A stretch of 47,476 nucleotides of DNA from JAWCLZ01 sp038850275 (GCA_038850275.1 JAWCLZ010000009.1:1-47476), one strand, 5' to 3'; positions 31,241 to 40,148 are shown, counted from the stretch's first letter. Numbers and translations are program-made. Notes: generated from the letters alone by a model not told the origin.

Positions 31241-32416
31241 TTAAGACCCCCCTATTGATGTACTATATTTAGGATTGAATATATTTCTCTTGACAACTGC
31301 TCTTGGTTTAACTTCAACTTCAGGCCAGATTAATACATTTGAATGCACAGTAGCGCCGCTTTTAATTACTACTCTAGGGCCAATTACAGCTCCATTTTCA
31401 ATGGTTGAGTTATTTTCAATAATAGTATTATTATCAACGATTGCTCCTGATATAGATGTATTACTTCCAATTTTCACTCCATCATAAATATATGAAGAGA
31501 GAATTTGTGAGTTAGACCCAACTTCACAGTTAGAGCCAATCGAGGTATAGGGACCTATTAATACATTGTTGCCTATAGTGGTGTTATTTCCTATAACCAC
31601 TGGTCCCACTACTTCAGAATCCCTCCCAATTGAAACATTATGGCTGAGAACAAGTGGTCCTTTAATTCTAGCATTTTTAATATCCACCCTCCCTCTGATT
31701 TCAGTACCTGGGAGATGCTCCAATTTCCATCTACATGCCTCGCGATAGGAAGCGGGATTGCCTATATCCGTCCAGTGCCCGCGGGCTAGCCAGCCTGTGA
31801 TTTTTACACCTTTTTTAAGCAACTTTGGAAATAGGTCGCGAGCGAAGTCAAATTTTCCTTTAGGGATATAATCCAATACTTCTGGATTGCAAGCATATAT
31901 ACCTGTGCTAGCTAAGTTGCTAAATATCTCTCCAGCGCTTGGTTTTTCAGCAAATCTTTTGATTTGATATTTAACATTTAAATCCACTATGCCATAGGCT
32001 CTTGGGTCGTCGATGCAGATCAATGCTATGGAAATTATATTTCCCTTCTCTTTATGGAAGTCCATGAATTCCCTTAAATTTAAATCTAAAACGTGATCCC
32101 CCCCTACCACTAGAAATGGCTCGTCATTTAAATAGCTCTCAGCATTTTTAACACTTCCAGCGGTACCAAGCTTCTCTTTTTCATAGGAATATTTCATGCT
32201 AACTCCAAAGAGAGATCCATCGCCTAAATATGCTTCAATTTGCTCTCCTTGATAGCCAAGAGTTGCAACTATTTCATCGAAGCCCTTGGCTGCTAAATGC
32301 TCTACTAAATGTCCAATTGAGGGTTTATTTAAGATAGGGATAGCTGGCTTAGGTCTCTCAAAAGTTAGGGGTCTTAAGCGCGTACCTACTCCACCACACA
32401 TAATGCAAGCCTTCAT
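31241..32416 (-). CDS. Sugar-1-phosphate nucleotidyltransferase with left-handed beta-helix
   Basis: Residues 1-235 are the nucleotidyltransferase: MKACIMCGGVGTRLRPLTFE with the nucleotide-binding GGxGTRLxPLT, KPAIPILNKPSIGHLVEHLA, VVGGDHVLDLNLREF with the metal Asp, and FAEKPSAGEI. Residues about 250-390 carry hexapeptide repeats of a left-handed beta-helix (IGNNTTIGNNVLIGPYTSIG). This is the GDP-mannose or glucose-1-phosphate pyrophosphorylase group; exact sugar is not readable. The gene starts the base after the stop of the debranching-type enzyme gene, showing a tight operon. A product for protein glycosylation or storage glucan is likely. Confidence 0.9.
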   Translation of the reverse strand: MKACIMCGGVGTRLRPLTFERPKPAIPILNKPSIGHLVEHLAAKGFDEIVATLGYQGEQIEAYLGDGSLFGVSMKYSYEKEKLGTAGSVKNAESYLNDEPFLVVGGDHVLDLNLREFMDFHKEKGNIISIALICIDDPRAYGIVDLNVKYQIKRFAEKPSAGEIFSNLASTGIYACNPEVLDYIPKGKFDFARDLFPKLLKKGVKITGWLARGHWTDIGNPASYREACRWKLEHLPGTEIRGRVDIKNARIKGPLVLSHNVSIGRDSEVVGPVVIGNNTTIGNNVLIGPYTSIGSNCEVGSNSQILSSYIYDGVKIGSNTSISGAIVDNNTIIENNSTIENGAVIGPRVVIKSGATVHSNVLIWPEVEVKPRAVVKRNIFNPKYSTSIGGS

Positions 32417-34540
32417 CTAAACCCCCTCGAGTAGCATTTGAAAGTTGAGATAGGGATCGCACCATTGCGACCACCATTGCACTGGGTTTTTAACTGGTAT
32501 CAATTTCTCTTCACCTGAGCTGAATAGCTCGCTATTATAGAAGATTGCAGCTTCATTCATTTGATGCTCTAAATTTGAAATTAAAATTTCCTTAATCATC
32601 TCCACTTCGCCTGTTTTTTGAAGCAAGTGAATTAAATAAGGTGTATCCCTAGGCCATACTACTCCCTCGTGATATTCATCATCATTGAAGTAGATCTTTC
32701 GCTTTGAGTTTTTCACCATAACTCCAAATGGCTTATTATTTCTATACACAAGTAATGATTTCTTTATTTCCTCCAAAAAAGCTTTTATTTCCCCCTCGGT
32801 GAATATATTTAAATCCATTAGCAATGCCATTGCAACTAAGGCAGGGGAGCCAAGTACGCTATCTTTTTTGCCATCTAGAAATATAGCATTGTAAAGTATA
32901 TTATCACTCCAGAATAATTCTCTAAAGCTAGGCTTAGCTTTTGTTAATATCAATTCACAACTCTCCCTCAAAGCTTTATTCCTAGCATTAGGAGCTATTT
33001 TTGCTATTTCAATCATTGAAGTTAAGACTTTAATCCACTGAGCATTGATCTCAGGGAGGAAGAATTTTGGCTTGCAAGCCTCGACCTCAGCATTTTTACC
33101 TAGTTCTCGAATTAAGGTGATTGCTATTTCATCGGATAGGCGTGTTGGCATTAAGGCTGAAATTCCATCGACTTGATACCATCTCTTGGTATCGCACCAT
33201 GAATGCCAAGCTGGGGTGGAAATCAAGCCATTTTGATGTAGAACTGATATGCCATTTTCCCTCTCTAAATCAGCTTTTATATAGCCTTTTAGAGTTGATT
33301 GAAATGCTCTTAAGATCAAATTAGCTAGTTTTTTATCTCTAACTATTTTCAAATACCTCCCAGCTGTGAGATATAGCAATAGAGTTGCATCTGCACTATT
33401 ATAATCCACTTCTCCATGGGGAGTGATTCTATTTGGCAATTGTCCATCTTCATTTAAGTAATCTAGAGCGAGGAGTATGCATCTTTTTATCTCAATCTCC
33501 TTATCTAAGAATAAAAGAGTCTCTAGATTACTAAGCAATCCCTCAAATGTATCTCTAAACCAAAGACTTCGGAACCAGAAGTCCCCTGCTTCTTGTATCT
33601 TAATTTCTTTTATATACATTCCAAAGCTCAACATTCCAAGTGCTCTTGAAATAATAGCTTTAAGAATCTCTTTAGATTCAATTTTTAGATCTAGCTTGCG
33701 AATCACTTCAGCAGTTAGCTCGCGCTCAACTACTTCATTTGAGTTATATTCTCGACTTGCTACTTCAAATAACTTTAAAGCTATCTCTCGTGATTTACCA
33801 CAGGTTATTATCAATGGAATTGTATCCTTAAAAGAAAACTCCAATTCACCTAGAGAAGTAATTTGCTTACTCTCACCCTTGAATTTTATCTCCCCATTTC
33901 GAATCTCCCTAAAACCTGATCCAAGTTTATACCACCAATTAATATTCTCCTTCCACTGCCTTATCTTAGGTATTGAATCAACTGCGCCCACAACTATGCA
34001 CTTCCCATTTCTCTTTATCAATAGCTTTCCATCCTCCACTGTGCTTTGATGTGCTTCAGGATTGGAAGCTTCATACATATGGCGAATGTCAGCATAGGGC
34101 TCAACATCTATGGCTACTAAGGGTTTTTCCATTGCTTGTAGAGTTAATAGAACTCTTGCTGCGATCCCGTTTCTCTCTTCACATCGTAGTAAATAATAGT
34201 CTACATTGAGTTTGAAATTCTCACCAATGTAGCGATAGATCATCTTCCAAGGGTAAAGTAATACTGAATTCGCTTCTAAAGGTAAATAGCGTCCTTCTTT
34301 TTTAATTCCAATTGCAATGCCATCCAAGAACTTCCAGTTCTCGCCATCGATTAAAACATGTAGTCCTTGATAGGGATAATCTCTATTGGGAATTACTTTA
34401 TCTTCAAAGGAGCATGAAAAAATCGATTGAGACCAAGTAGCTTGGGGGCGCTTTAAAATAGCTTGCTTTATAAATGCACCATTGTAACTTAAATCCTCAA
34501 CTGGTGGTAGCTCTAAAGCTAAATCTTCTACAGAAATCAT
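32417..34540 (-). CDS. Amylo-alpha-1,6-glucosidase/glycogen debranching-like enzyme, 707 aa
   Basis: The N-terminal half is a beta-rich GDE_N-type domain (LSYNGAFIKQAILKRPQATW, ending around residue 270). The C-terminal half (about 290-700) is the (alpha/alpha)6 barrel of GH133-type debranching enzymes: WFRSLWFRDTFEGLLSNLET, NSADATLLLYLTAGRYLKIV, ISTPAWHSWCDTKRW, the catalytic region around YHEGVVWPRDTPYLIHLLQK, and NPVQWWSQWCDPYL. It should trim alpha-1,6 branches of glycogen-like glucan. It lies first in the operon with the nucleotidyltransferase. The sequence has no signal, so it is cytoplasmic. Confidence 0.85.
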   Translation of the reverse strand: MISVEDLALELPPVEDLSYNGAFIKQAILKRPQATWSQSIFSCSFEDKVIPNRDYPYQGLHVLIDGENWKFLDGIAIGIKKEGRYLPLEANSVLLYPWKMIYRYIGENFKLNVDYYLLRCEERNGIAARVLLTLQAMEKPLVAIDVEPYADIRHMYEASNPEAHQSTVEDGKLLIKRNGKCIVVGAVDSIPKIRQWKENINWWYKLGSGFREIRNGEIKFKGESKQITSLGELEFSFKDTIPLIITCGKSREIALKLFEVASREYNSNEVVERELTAEVIRKLDLKIESKEILKAIISRALGMLSFGMYIKEIKIQEAGDFWFRSLWFRDTFEGLLSNLETLLFLDKEIEIKRCILLALDYLNEDGQLPNRITPHGEVDYNSADATLLLYLTAGRYLKIVRDKKLANLILRAFQSTLKGYIKADLERENGISVLHQNGLISTPAWHSWCDTKRWYQVDGISALMPTRLSDEIAITLIRELGKNAEVEACKPKFFLPEINAQWIKVLTSMIEIAKIAPNARNKALRESCELILTKAKPSFRELFWSDNILYNAIFLDGKKDSVLGSPALVAMALLMDLNIFTEGEIKAFLEEIKKSLLVYRNNKPFGVMVKNSKRKIYFNDDEYHEGVVWPRDTPYLIHLLQKTGEVEMIKEILISNLEHQMNEAAIFYNSELFSSGEEKLIPVKNPVQWWSQWCDPYLNFQMLLEGV

Positions 34541-34629
34541 ATTTATCGTTACCCTATTAATGCTGAGTATACTTAAAATTTTTTAATCCTCAAAAGATTA
34601 AAAATAAAAATAATAAAATAATTAAAATT

Positions 34630-35661
34630 TTACTCCACTTCCTGCCCTGGCCACATCATCCTCCTAAGTTTCTTCCCCACGACCTCAAATTTATGCTTAC
34701 TTGCTTTTTCAAGTGGTTTTTCAAAAGCCTTTTTTCCTTCTTTCTGCCATACAGTGATCCATTCCCTCGCAAACTTGCCACTTTGAATCTCTCTAAGTCT
34801 TTGCTTCATTGCTTTTTTAACTTCAGCCCCATATATAAGCGGGCCACGGGTTAAACTACCATAGCGAGCAGTTTCACTACAGGCATTCCACATTCCCACT
34901 AATCCCTTTTGAAACTCTATATCCTCCAGTAGCTTGCGTTCATGTCCCACTTCAAAGTATGCTACTTCAGGTTGAAAGCCAGCTTCAACTAAGACATCAA
35001 AGGCAAGCATCTTTATGAATGGCGCTGCACAGAGGAAAACCTGTTCTCCAAATAAATCAGTTTCAGTTTCCTCTTTAAAAGTAGTTTTAACTACACCTGG
35101 TTTAGTTGCACCTATCCCCTTGGCTATTGCAAGCACGCGCTCCCAAGCTCTACCAGTAGCATTTTGCTTCACAGCCACAAGCGCTGGAGTGCCAAAGCCA
35201 TCTAAATAGGTTTGGCGGATTTTATCCCCTGGCCCTTTTGGCGCGACCATTATAACATCAACTGTTTTAGGAGGCTTAATTTGTTTAAAATGTATGTTAA
35301 ATCCATGTGCAAAATCAAGTGCTTGACCGCTGCGTAGATAAGGAGCAATTTGACTTTGATAAACAGAGGGAGCTACCATATCTGGTATAAGCAGCATGAG
35401 AATATCAGCTTTTCTCACTGATTCAGAGATGGGGTAAACTTCAAACCCCTCCTTCTCAGCTTTCTCCCAACTGCTCTCTTTATCAGGGTGTCTCTTTCTA
35501 GATTCCTCTTTTGGCTCAGCTCCAACTATTACTTTAAGTCCAGAATCTCTCAAGTTGAGTGCTTGAGCATGTCCTTGTCTCCCTCCAAATCCAATCACTG
35601 CAATGGTTTCATTTTTAATTGGATCTAGACTGACGTCTTTGTCATACCACATCTTGGCCAT
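34630..35661 (-). CDS. ilvC: Ketol-acid reductoisomerase
   Basis: This enzyme makes dihydroxy-acids for valine, isoleucine and leucine. The NADP-binding loop is IAVIGFGGRQGHAQALNLRD. It has one residue more than the usual GYGSQG (here GFGGRQG). Other parts are MLLIPDMVAPSVY, DFAHGFNIHF, MVAPKGPGDKIRQTYLDGFG, the metal site DLFGEQVFLCAA, and E in AYFEVGHERKLLEDI. ATG 35661 is chosen: GGTGG at 35665-35669 is well placed, and upstream codons are unsupported. Length of 343 fits the class I form. Together with ilvE it supports branched-chain amino-acid synthesis. Confidence 0.94.
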   Translation of the reverse strand: MAKMWYDKDVSLDPIKNETIAVIGFGGRQGHAQALNLRDSGLKVIVGAEPKEESRKRHPDKESSWEKAEKEGFEVYPISESVRKADILMLLIPDMVAPSVYQSQIAPYLRSGQALDFAHGFNIHFKQIKPPKTVDVIMVAPKGPGDKIRQTYLDGFGTPALVAVKQNATGRAWERVLAIAKGIGATKPGVVKTTFKEETETDLFGEQVFLCAAPFIKMLAFDVLVEAGFQPEVAYFEVGHERKLLEDIEFQKGLVGMWNACSETARYGSLTRGPLIYGAEVKKAMKQRLREIQSGKFAREWITVWQKEGKKAFEKPLEKASKHKFEVVGKKLRRMMWPGQEVE

Positions 35662-35794
35662 AGAAACCACCAATTTGCGGAATTATTCTTTATTGTATTT
35701 AAAATATTTCCCATAGCAAGATTTAAAATGCAATTAATTACAGAGCATAATGCTTTTAATAACTGTAGATTAAACTACTAGCGGGTGAAGAAAT

Positions 35795-36988
35795 TTGAGT
35801 AAAGTAGTGCTAGCTTACTCAGGGGGCTTGGATACCTCAGTTTGCATTCCCCTGCTGCGGGAGGAATATAAATTTAAGGAAGTAATCACTGTCACAGTAG
35901 ATGTTGGACAGCCTGAGAGTGATATTAAGCAAGCTGAGTTGAGAGCTGCTAAGCTTAGCGATCGCCATTATACCATAGATGCTAAAGAGGAATTCGTTCA
36001 AGATTATATTTATCCATTGATCAAAGCCAATGGTTGCTATGAAGGCTATGTTCTTGGTACAGCAATAGCCAGGCCTTTGATAGCTAGAAAAACCGTGGAA
36101 GTAGCAATGAAGGAGAATGCAGAAGCACTAGCACATGGTGCAACTGGAAAGGGAAATGACCAACTTAGATTTGACGCAGTTTTTAGAGCTACTGGTTTAA
36201 GAGTGATTGCACCTATGAGAGAATTGAATTTAACTCGAGAGTGGGAAATTGATTATGCTAAACGGAAGGGCATAGAAGTGATGGTAACTAAGGCAAAACC
36301 ATGGAGTGTAGATGAAAACATATGGAGCAGGAGCATAGAAGGCGGTGATCTAGAGGATCCAAGTTTTGTTCCACCAGAGGAGATCTATAAATGGACGGTT
36401 TCAGCGGAAAAAGCGCCTGATCAAGCTGAAGTTATTGAAATTCAATTTGATAAAGGCATACCAGTTGCGCTAAATGGTGAGAAAAAAGCTGGAGTGGCTT
36501 TGATTAAAAAACTCAATGAGATAGGGGGAAAACATGGCGTGGGTAGAACGGATTTCATTGAGGATAGAGTACTTGGATTGAAAGCTAGGGAGAATTATGA
36601 GCATCCAGCTGCTACTATTTTACTTACAGCACATAGAGACCTAGAGCAGTTAGTTTTATCGAGGAGCGAGCTTCGTTTCAAGGCAATTGTAGACCAAACT
36701 TGGGCTGAATTAGTATATCAAGGCTTGATCGATGAACCTCTCTTCACTGCTCTCAATGCATTTATAGATAAAACTCAAGAGAGAGTAACTGGAAAAGTGA
36801 AGCTCAAGCTATACAAGGGTAGCGCTTGTGTTATAGCTAGAAGCTCACCATATGCACTCTATAGTAGAGAACTAGTTTCCTTTGACTTAAAAGCCCTTGA
36901 CCAAAGGGATGCAGAGGGTTACTCTAAATTCCACGGTTTCCAAGCTAGGTTATATAAGCAGCTTGAGGGTAAATTCAAAAAAGGGTGA
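35795..36988 (+). CDS. argG: Argininosuccinate synthase
   Basis: Joins citrulline and aspartate with ATP for arginine synthesis. The PP-loop is VVLAYSGGLDTSVCIPLLRE, and the citrulline/Asp sites are GATGKGNDQLRFDAVFRATG, DENIWSRSIEGGDLEDPSFV, and HGVGRTDFIEDRVLGLKARE. The start is TTG at 35795, supported by GGGTGAAG upstream and by the family's MSKVVLAYSGG beginning. Length 397 is normal. It is divergent from ilvC across 130 bases containing AT-rich promoter sequence. Confidence 0.96.
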   Translation: MSKVVLAYSGGLDTSVCIPLLREEYKFKEVITVTVDVGQPESDIKQAELRAAKLSDRHYTIDAKEEFVQDYIYPLIKANGCYEGYVLGTAIARPLIARKTVEVAMKENAEALAHGATGKGNDQLRFDAVFRATGLRVIAPMRELNLTREWEIDYAKRKGIEVMVTKAKPWSVDENIWSRSIEGGDLEDPSFVPPEEIYKWTVSAEKAPDQAEVIEIQFDKGIPVALNGEKKAGVALIKKLNEIGGKHGVGRTDFIEDRVLGLKARENYEHPAATILLTAHRDLEQLVLSRSELRFKAIVDQTWAELVYQGLIDEPLFTALNAFIDKTQERVTGKVKLKLYKGSACVIARSSPYALYSRELVSFDLKALDQRDAEGYSKFHGFQARLYKQLEGKFKKG

Positions 36989-37045
36989 ATTCAAATTCAA
37001 TAAAGGGTGAAATTCAAATAAGGGTAAACTAAGGTAAATTCAAAA

Positions 37046-37927
37046 TTAAAAAGGCGTGCCCTCTATCTCGGTAAGTCGCTTGAAGCCTTGCATCAATTGC
37101 TTGGTTATCTCACCAGGTTTGCCATTGCCAATAACGCGGCCATCTATTTTCACCACTGGAGCGATCTCAGCAGCTGTTCCTGTTACGAATACTTCATCCG
37201 CTGTGTAGAGGTCAAAAAGCCCTAGGTTTCTCTCCACAACTTTTAAATTAAGTTGATTTGCAACATCTATAGCAGCTTGCCTAGTTATGCCTCTTAAGTT
37301 ATTAAGCGTGGGAGGAGTATATATCACTCCATCTTTAACTATAAAGATATTATCCCCACTGCCCTCAGATACATTGCCTTGGGTATCTAGGAAAATGGCC
37401 TCATCCCCACCTTTTTCATTTGCCTCTATTTTAGCTAATACATTATTTAAATAATTCAAGGATTTAATATTAGGTGGAAGAGCATCAATTGGATTTCTTC
37501 TAATCCCAACGGTTACTGCTGTCAATCCTTTTTCATAGAGATTGCCATATAGTGCTCCCCATTCTTGAGTTATCACAATCACACTTGGCTTTAGACACTT
37601 CCGTGGGTCAAGTCCTAGATCTCCAACTCCTCTAGTTATAATTGGCCTAATATATGCATCCCTCAATCTATTTCTACGGAGGCACTCGAGGATAACACTC
37701 TTAAGCTCTGCCTTAGAAAGAGGCGGTGTTAAGCAGATCGCTCGAGCTGAATCAAACAAGCGATCAATATGCTCATTCAATCGAAAAACCTTGCCATTGT
37801 AAGCACGTATTCCCTCGAAGACCCCATCGCCATATAGAAAGCCGTGGTCGTAAACTGAGATCCTTGCCTCGCTCTTTCTATAGTAATTACCATCAATATA
37901 AATAAATAAATCATCGGAGGAGCTCAT
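37046..37927 (-). CDS. ilvE: Branched-chain amino acid aminotransferase (fold IV)
   Basis: This PLP enzyme does the last step of Val, Ile and Leu synthesis. Fold-IV features are the GVFEGIRAYNGKVFRLNEHI start, the Schiff-base Lys in ALPPNIKSLNYLNNVLAKIE, the PLP-phosphate site EAIFLDTQGNVSEGSGDNIF, and FVTGTAAEIAPVVKIDGRVI. Length 293 is normal. AGGTG is placed 6-7 bases before the ATG. A TATA box (TTTAAA, 37975-37980) is the likely promoter, with a transcript starting near 37953. The structured element further upstream is outside that transcript. Confidence 0.93.
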   Translation of the reverse strand: MSSSDDLFIYIDGNYYRKSEARISVYDHGFLYGDGVFEGIRAYNGKVFRLNEHIDRLFDSARAICLTPPLSKAELKSVILECLRRNRLRDAYIRPIITRGVGDLGLDPRKCLKPSVIVITQEWGALYGNLYEKGLTAVTVGIRRNPIDALPPNIKSLNYLNNVLAKIEANEKGGDEAIFLDTQGNVSEGSGDNIFIVKDGVIYTPPTLNNLRGITRQAAIDVANQLNLKVVERNLGLFDLYTADEVFVTGTAAEIAPVVKIDGRVIGNGKPGEITKQLMQGFKRLTEIEGTPF

Positions 37928-37986
37928 AATTTCACCTATCTGCGCTCATACTAATACTTATATCTTATTATTTCTTTAAAAGTGCG

Positions 37987-38070
37987 ATGGGGAGTGGTGG
38001 GCTCCATTTTTAGGAGTCCCAGTGGTAAATCGAATATCTCGCTGAAGATTTCGATGTACCCCACTCCCAT
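37987..38070. ncRNA. Candidate structured RNA with three-way junction
   Basis: An 84-base GC-rich island in AT-rich DNA folds neatly on either strand. P1 pairs 37990-37997 (GGGAGTGG) with 38061-38068 (CCACTCCC). P2 is TGGGCTCC (37998-38005) with GGAGTCCCA (38013-38021), one bulge, loop ATTTTTA. P3 is ATCGAATATC (38029-38038) with GATTTCGAT (38047-38055), one bulge. The outer ends ATGGGG/CCCAT also look like terminal inverted repeats. It may be a small RNA or a short mobile (MITE-like) element. I recognise no riboswitch class. Strand is unknown. Confidence 0.5.
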
Positions 38071-38121
38071 TAAAATATTTTAATTTCAAATAGATAAAGC
38101 TTGTTTTCAATGAAGGAAAAG

Positions 38122-38547
38122 TTAATCTTTGAACCAAGGCGTGTTTAATATCTCATCCAAATCTATGCTTATCCATCTTTGCTTGTAGTATATTCCCTCT
38201 TCTAGCAATATTCTTATAAAAGTAATTGAAAAGCAATGGTAGCAATAGAATTCAAAGAACTTCCCGTTGAGAATCCTAGCTTGCTCGATTCCAAGGTCTA
38301 TGTTTTTACCATTTTGAATATCAATTATTTGAATTTCACCAGCTTCCCTAGCTACTTTAATTAAAAATTCCTCTGCATAGTTAGCTAGCTCTTGAAATAT
38401 GGCTTCATCTTTAAAATATATGTTAACTGTGCCAATGGTACATTGCTCTGTTTTCTCAATTTTAAAGCAAATTGGTTTATCAAGTCTACAATCCTCTTTA
38501 AATCTCGCTTCAATCGCACTTGAGAACTTAAAGATAAGTTGACACAT
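38122..38547 (-). CDS. Hypothetical Cys-rich protein, 141 aa
   Basis: I do not recognise this. It has seven Cys: C2, C20, C27, C36 in the N-terminal part, and YCYHC with another in the middle (about 108-113: FYCYHCFSITFIRIL). Predicted mixed alpha/beta with no signal. Start ATG 38547 lies 26 bases after the stop of the ubiquitin-like gene in the same direction, so the two may be co-transcribed. An AT-rich TATA-like stretch directly before the start could also give a separate leaderless transcript. Confidence 0.5.
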   Translation of the reverse strand: MCQLIFKFSSAIEARFKEDCRLDKPICFKIEKTEQCTIGTVNIYFKDEAIFQELANYAEEFLIKVAREAGEIQIIDIQNGKNIDLGIEQARILNGKFFEFYCYHCFSITFIRILLEEGIYYKQRWISIDLDEILNTPWFKD

Positions 38548-38573
38548 TTTATTATAAATTTTTAATAAATTAT

Positions 38574-38789
38574 TTATCCCCCACTGACTACTCTTAATAT
38601 ATTCAGCTCGCCATTTCTCTCTATCTCTTCATCAAGTGGAACTGGGATTCCATCTTTCAGCACTATATATACCTCTGGGTTTAAATTTAAAAAAAGAAGT
38701 AAATCTTCATAGGTCTTAGTTTTAGCTTCATCCACTTCAATCTCTCGCACGTAGATGCGGTCTGAAAAAATTTTGGTTTTAAGTTTAAT
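38574..38789 (-). CDS. Ubiquitin-like small protein (MoaD/ThiS/SAMP type) ending in Gly-Gly
   Basis: The 71-residue frame reads IKLKTKIFSDRIYVREIEVD, then a helix (EAKTKTYEDLLLFLNLNPEV), then YIVLKDGIPVPLDEEIERNG and ELNILRVVSGG, followed by TAA. This beta-beta-alpha-beta-beta layout with a C-terminal GG is the beta-grasp sulfur-carrier/modifier pattern. There is no ATG, GTG or TTG in place. The stop of the upstream gene and this frame meet as TAATT, where TAATG would be usual, so AUU appears to be the start codon, with AGAGGTG about 12 bases earlier. Such proteins carry sulfur for cofactors or tRNA, or are conjugated to Lys. Role here is unknown. Confidence 0.65.
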   Translation of the reverse strand: MKLKTKIFSDRIYVREIEVDEAKTKTYEDLLLFLNLNPEVYIVLKDGIPVPLDEEIERNGELNILRVVSGG

Positions 38790-38911
38790 TATATTTCAAC
38801 ACCTCTGGGATTTTTCAAATCAATCAAGTTCTCCGCGATCAATTTCTCCTCAAGAGCTCTCTCCTTCTTAGTTCCCTTACGCTGCAACTCACGCTTGCGA
38901 TATTTCGCCAT
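38789..38911 (-). CDS. Basic 40-residue peptide upstream of the ubiquitin-like gene
   Basis: Frame: ATG 38911 to TAA 38791-38789, encoding MAKYRKRELQRKGTKKERAL and EEKLIAENLIDLKNPRGVEI. It is a charged helical peptide with a basic first half. Its stop overlaps by one base the AUU that appears to start the ubiquitin-like protein, so the two are translationally coupled. Starting just inside the region before tRNA-Ser, it may be first in this operon. Function is unknown. A single fused protein joined by a frameshift is an alternative. Confidence 0.5.
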   Translation of the reverse strand: MAKYRKRELQRKGTKKERALEEKLIAENLIDLKNPRGVEI

Positions 38912-38962
38912 TTTTAATCCCAAAATTTAATTGCTTTGAGAGCTATTAATATTTTTGATCAA

Positions 38963-39048
38963 GCCGAGGTGGCAGAGTGGACTAATGCGGCAGGCTCGAG
39001 ACCTGTTGCCTCGCTAGAGGCGCTTGGGTTCAAATCCCAACCTCGGCG
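38963..39048 (+). tRNA. tRNA-Ser(CGA)
   Basis: Acceptor GCCGAGG (38963-38969) pairs with CCTCGGC (39041-39047), and G39048 is the discriminator. The anticodon loop CTCGAGA has CGA at 38997-38999. The long variable arm TGCCTCGCTAGAGGCGC is typical of Ser. No intron is present. The T arm TTGGG-TTCAAAT-CCCAA is intact. CCA is not encoded. Confidence 0.95.
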
Positions 39049-39134
39049 TGCTTCTAGGTCTTGCTTAATCATTTACACCTCTCAATGGATAAAAATTTGT
39101 ATTTAGAGGGAGAATGCATGCTGGAGGCTTAAAA

Positions 39135-40148
39135 ATGGGGGTTGACCTCGGTGATTTAATTGAGCGCGTGGAAGTTGAGTTAAATGAACTTGCTAATTGT
39201 ATAATTGCAATTGATGCACATAATACTCTTTATCAATTCCTAAGTATCATAAGGCAGCCTGATGGCTCACCCTTGATGGATTCAAAGGGTAGAGTTACAT
39301 CTCATCTCTCAGGTTTGATTTATCGCACAACCAATTTAATGGAATTGGGAATAAAGCCAGTTTTTGTCTTCGATGGCAAACCTCCTGATTTTAAACAAAT
39401 GGCTCTTGAAGAACGTAGTTTAATTAAGCAGAAAGCTGAAGCAGCTTGGATGGAAGCTAGAGCATATGGCATTGAAGGCTTTAAATATGCTCAAGCAACC
39501 TCAAGATTGACTCAAGAGATGATAGAGGAAGCTAAGACCTTACTTAGATATATGGGCATACCAGTTGTTCAAGCACCATCTGAAGGAGAAGCACAAGCAT
39601 CCTATATGGTCCTCAATGGCGATGCAGATTATACTGCTTCACAAGACTATGATTCATTGCTATTCGGCTCCCCTAAGTTGGTGAGAAATTTAACAATAAC
39701 TGGGAAGCGAAAGCTTCCATCTAAGAATATCTATGTTGATGTTAAGCTTGAGAGAATAGAGCTGCAGAGGGTATTGAAGCAGCTCGAGATCACGAGGGAG
39801 CAGCTTATTGAAATTGGAATTTTAATTGGTACAGATTATAATCAAGGGATAAAGGGAATTGGACCAAGAAAAGCCTTGAAGTTAATCAAGAAACATGGTT
39901 CCATAGAAGGAGTATTGCGGGAGTTAAATCAAAATTTAGCTAATTGGAGAGAAATAAAAGAGTTCTTCCTCAACCCAAAGGTTACCTCTGATTATGAAAT
40001 AAAATTTAATCCCCCAGATAATGAGGGAATAAAGCAATTCCTTTGTGAAGAACATAGCTTCTCTAGGGAAAGAATCGATAGGGTGTTGGAGAGATTAAGT
40101 ATCTTAAGAGATACATTTAAGCAGAGAACTTTAACTCAATGGGATTAG
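39135..40148 (+). CDS. fen: Flap endonuclease FEN1
   Basis: Cuts 5' flaps during Okazaki fragment maturation and repair. The N-domain begins MGVDLGDLIER and holds IAIDAHNTLYQFLSI (metal Asp), FVFDGKPPDFK and, in the I-domain, VVQAPSEGEAQASYMVLNGD and YTASQDYDSLLFGS. GTDYNQGIKGIGPRKALKLI is the helix-hairpin-helix. The C-terminal KQRTLTQWD matches a PIP box for PCNA docking. Start ATG 39135 is chosen with GGAGG at 39123-39127 well placed. Length 337 is usual. Confidence 0.95.
   Translation: MGVDLGDLIERVEVELNELANCIIAIDAHNTLYQFLSIIRQPDGSPLMDSKGRVTSHLSGLIYRTTNLMELGIKPVFVFDGKPPDFKQMALEERSLIKQKAEAAWMEARAYGIEGFKYAQATSRLTQEMIEEAKTLLRYMGIPVVQAPSEGEAQASYMVLNGDADYTASQDYDSLLFGSPKLVRNLTITGKRKLPSKNIYVDVKLERIELQRVLKQLEITREQLIEIGILIGTDYNQGIKGIGPRKALKLIKKHGSIEGVLRELNQNLANWREIKEFFLNPKVTSDYEIKFNPPDNEGIKQFLCEEHSFSRERIDRVLERLSILRDTFKQRTLTQWD

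Noticed and set aside
33477..34049. Open frame of 190 codons antisense to the debranching enzyme
   Set aside because: No ribosome binding site and no family-like sequence; it is a shadow of the 707-aa gene.
37987..38070. Known riboswitch or hammerhead ribozyme for the three-way junction
   Set aside because: No CUGANGA/GAAA core and no TPP, SAM, purine or fluoride consensus on either strand. The probable ilvE promoter is downstream of it.
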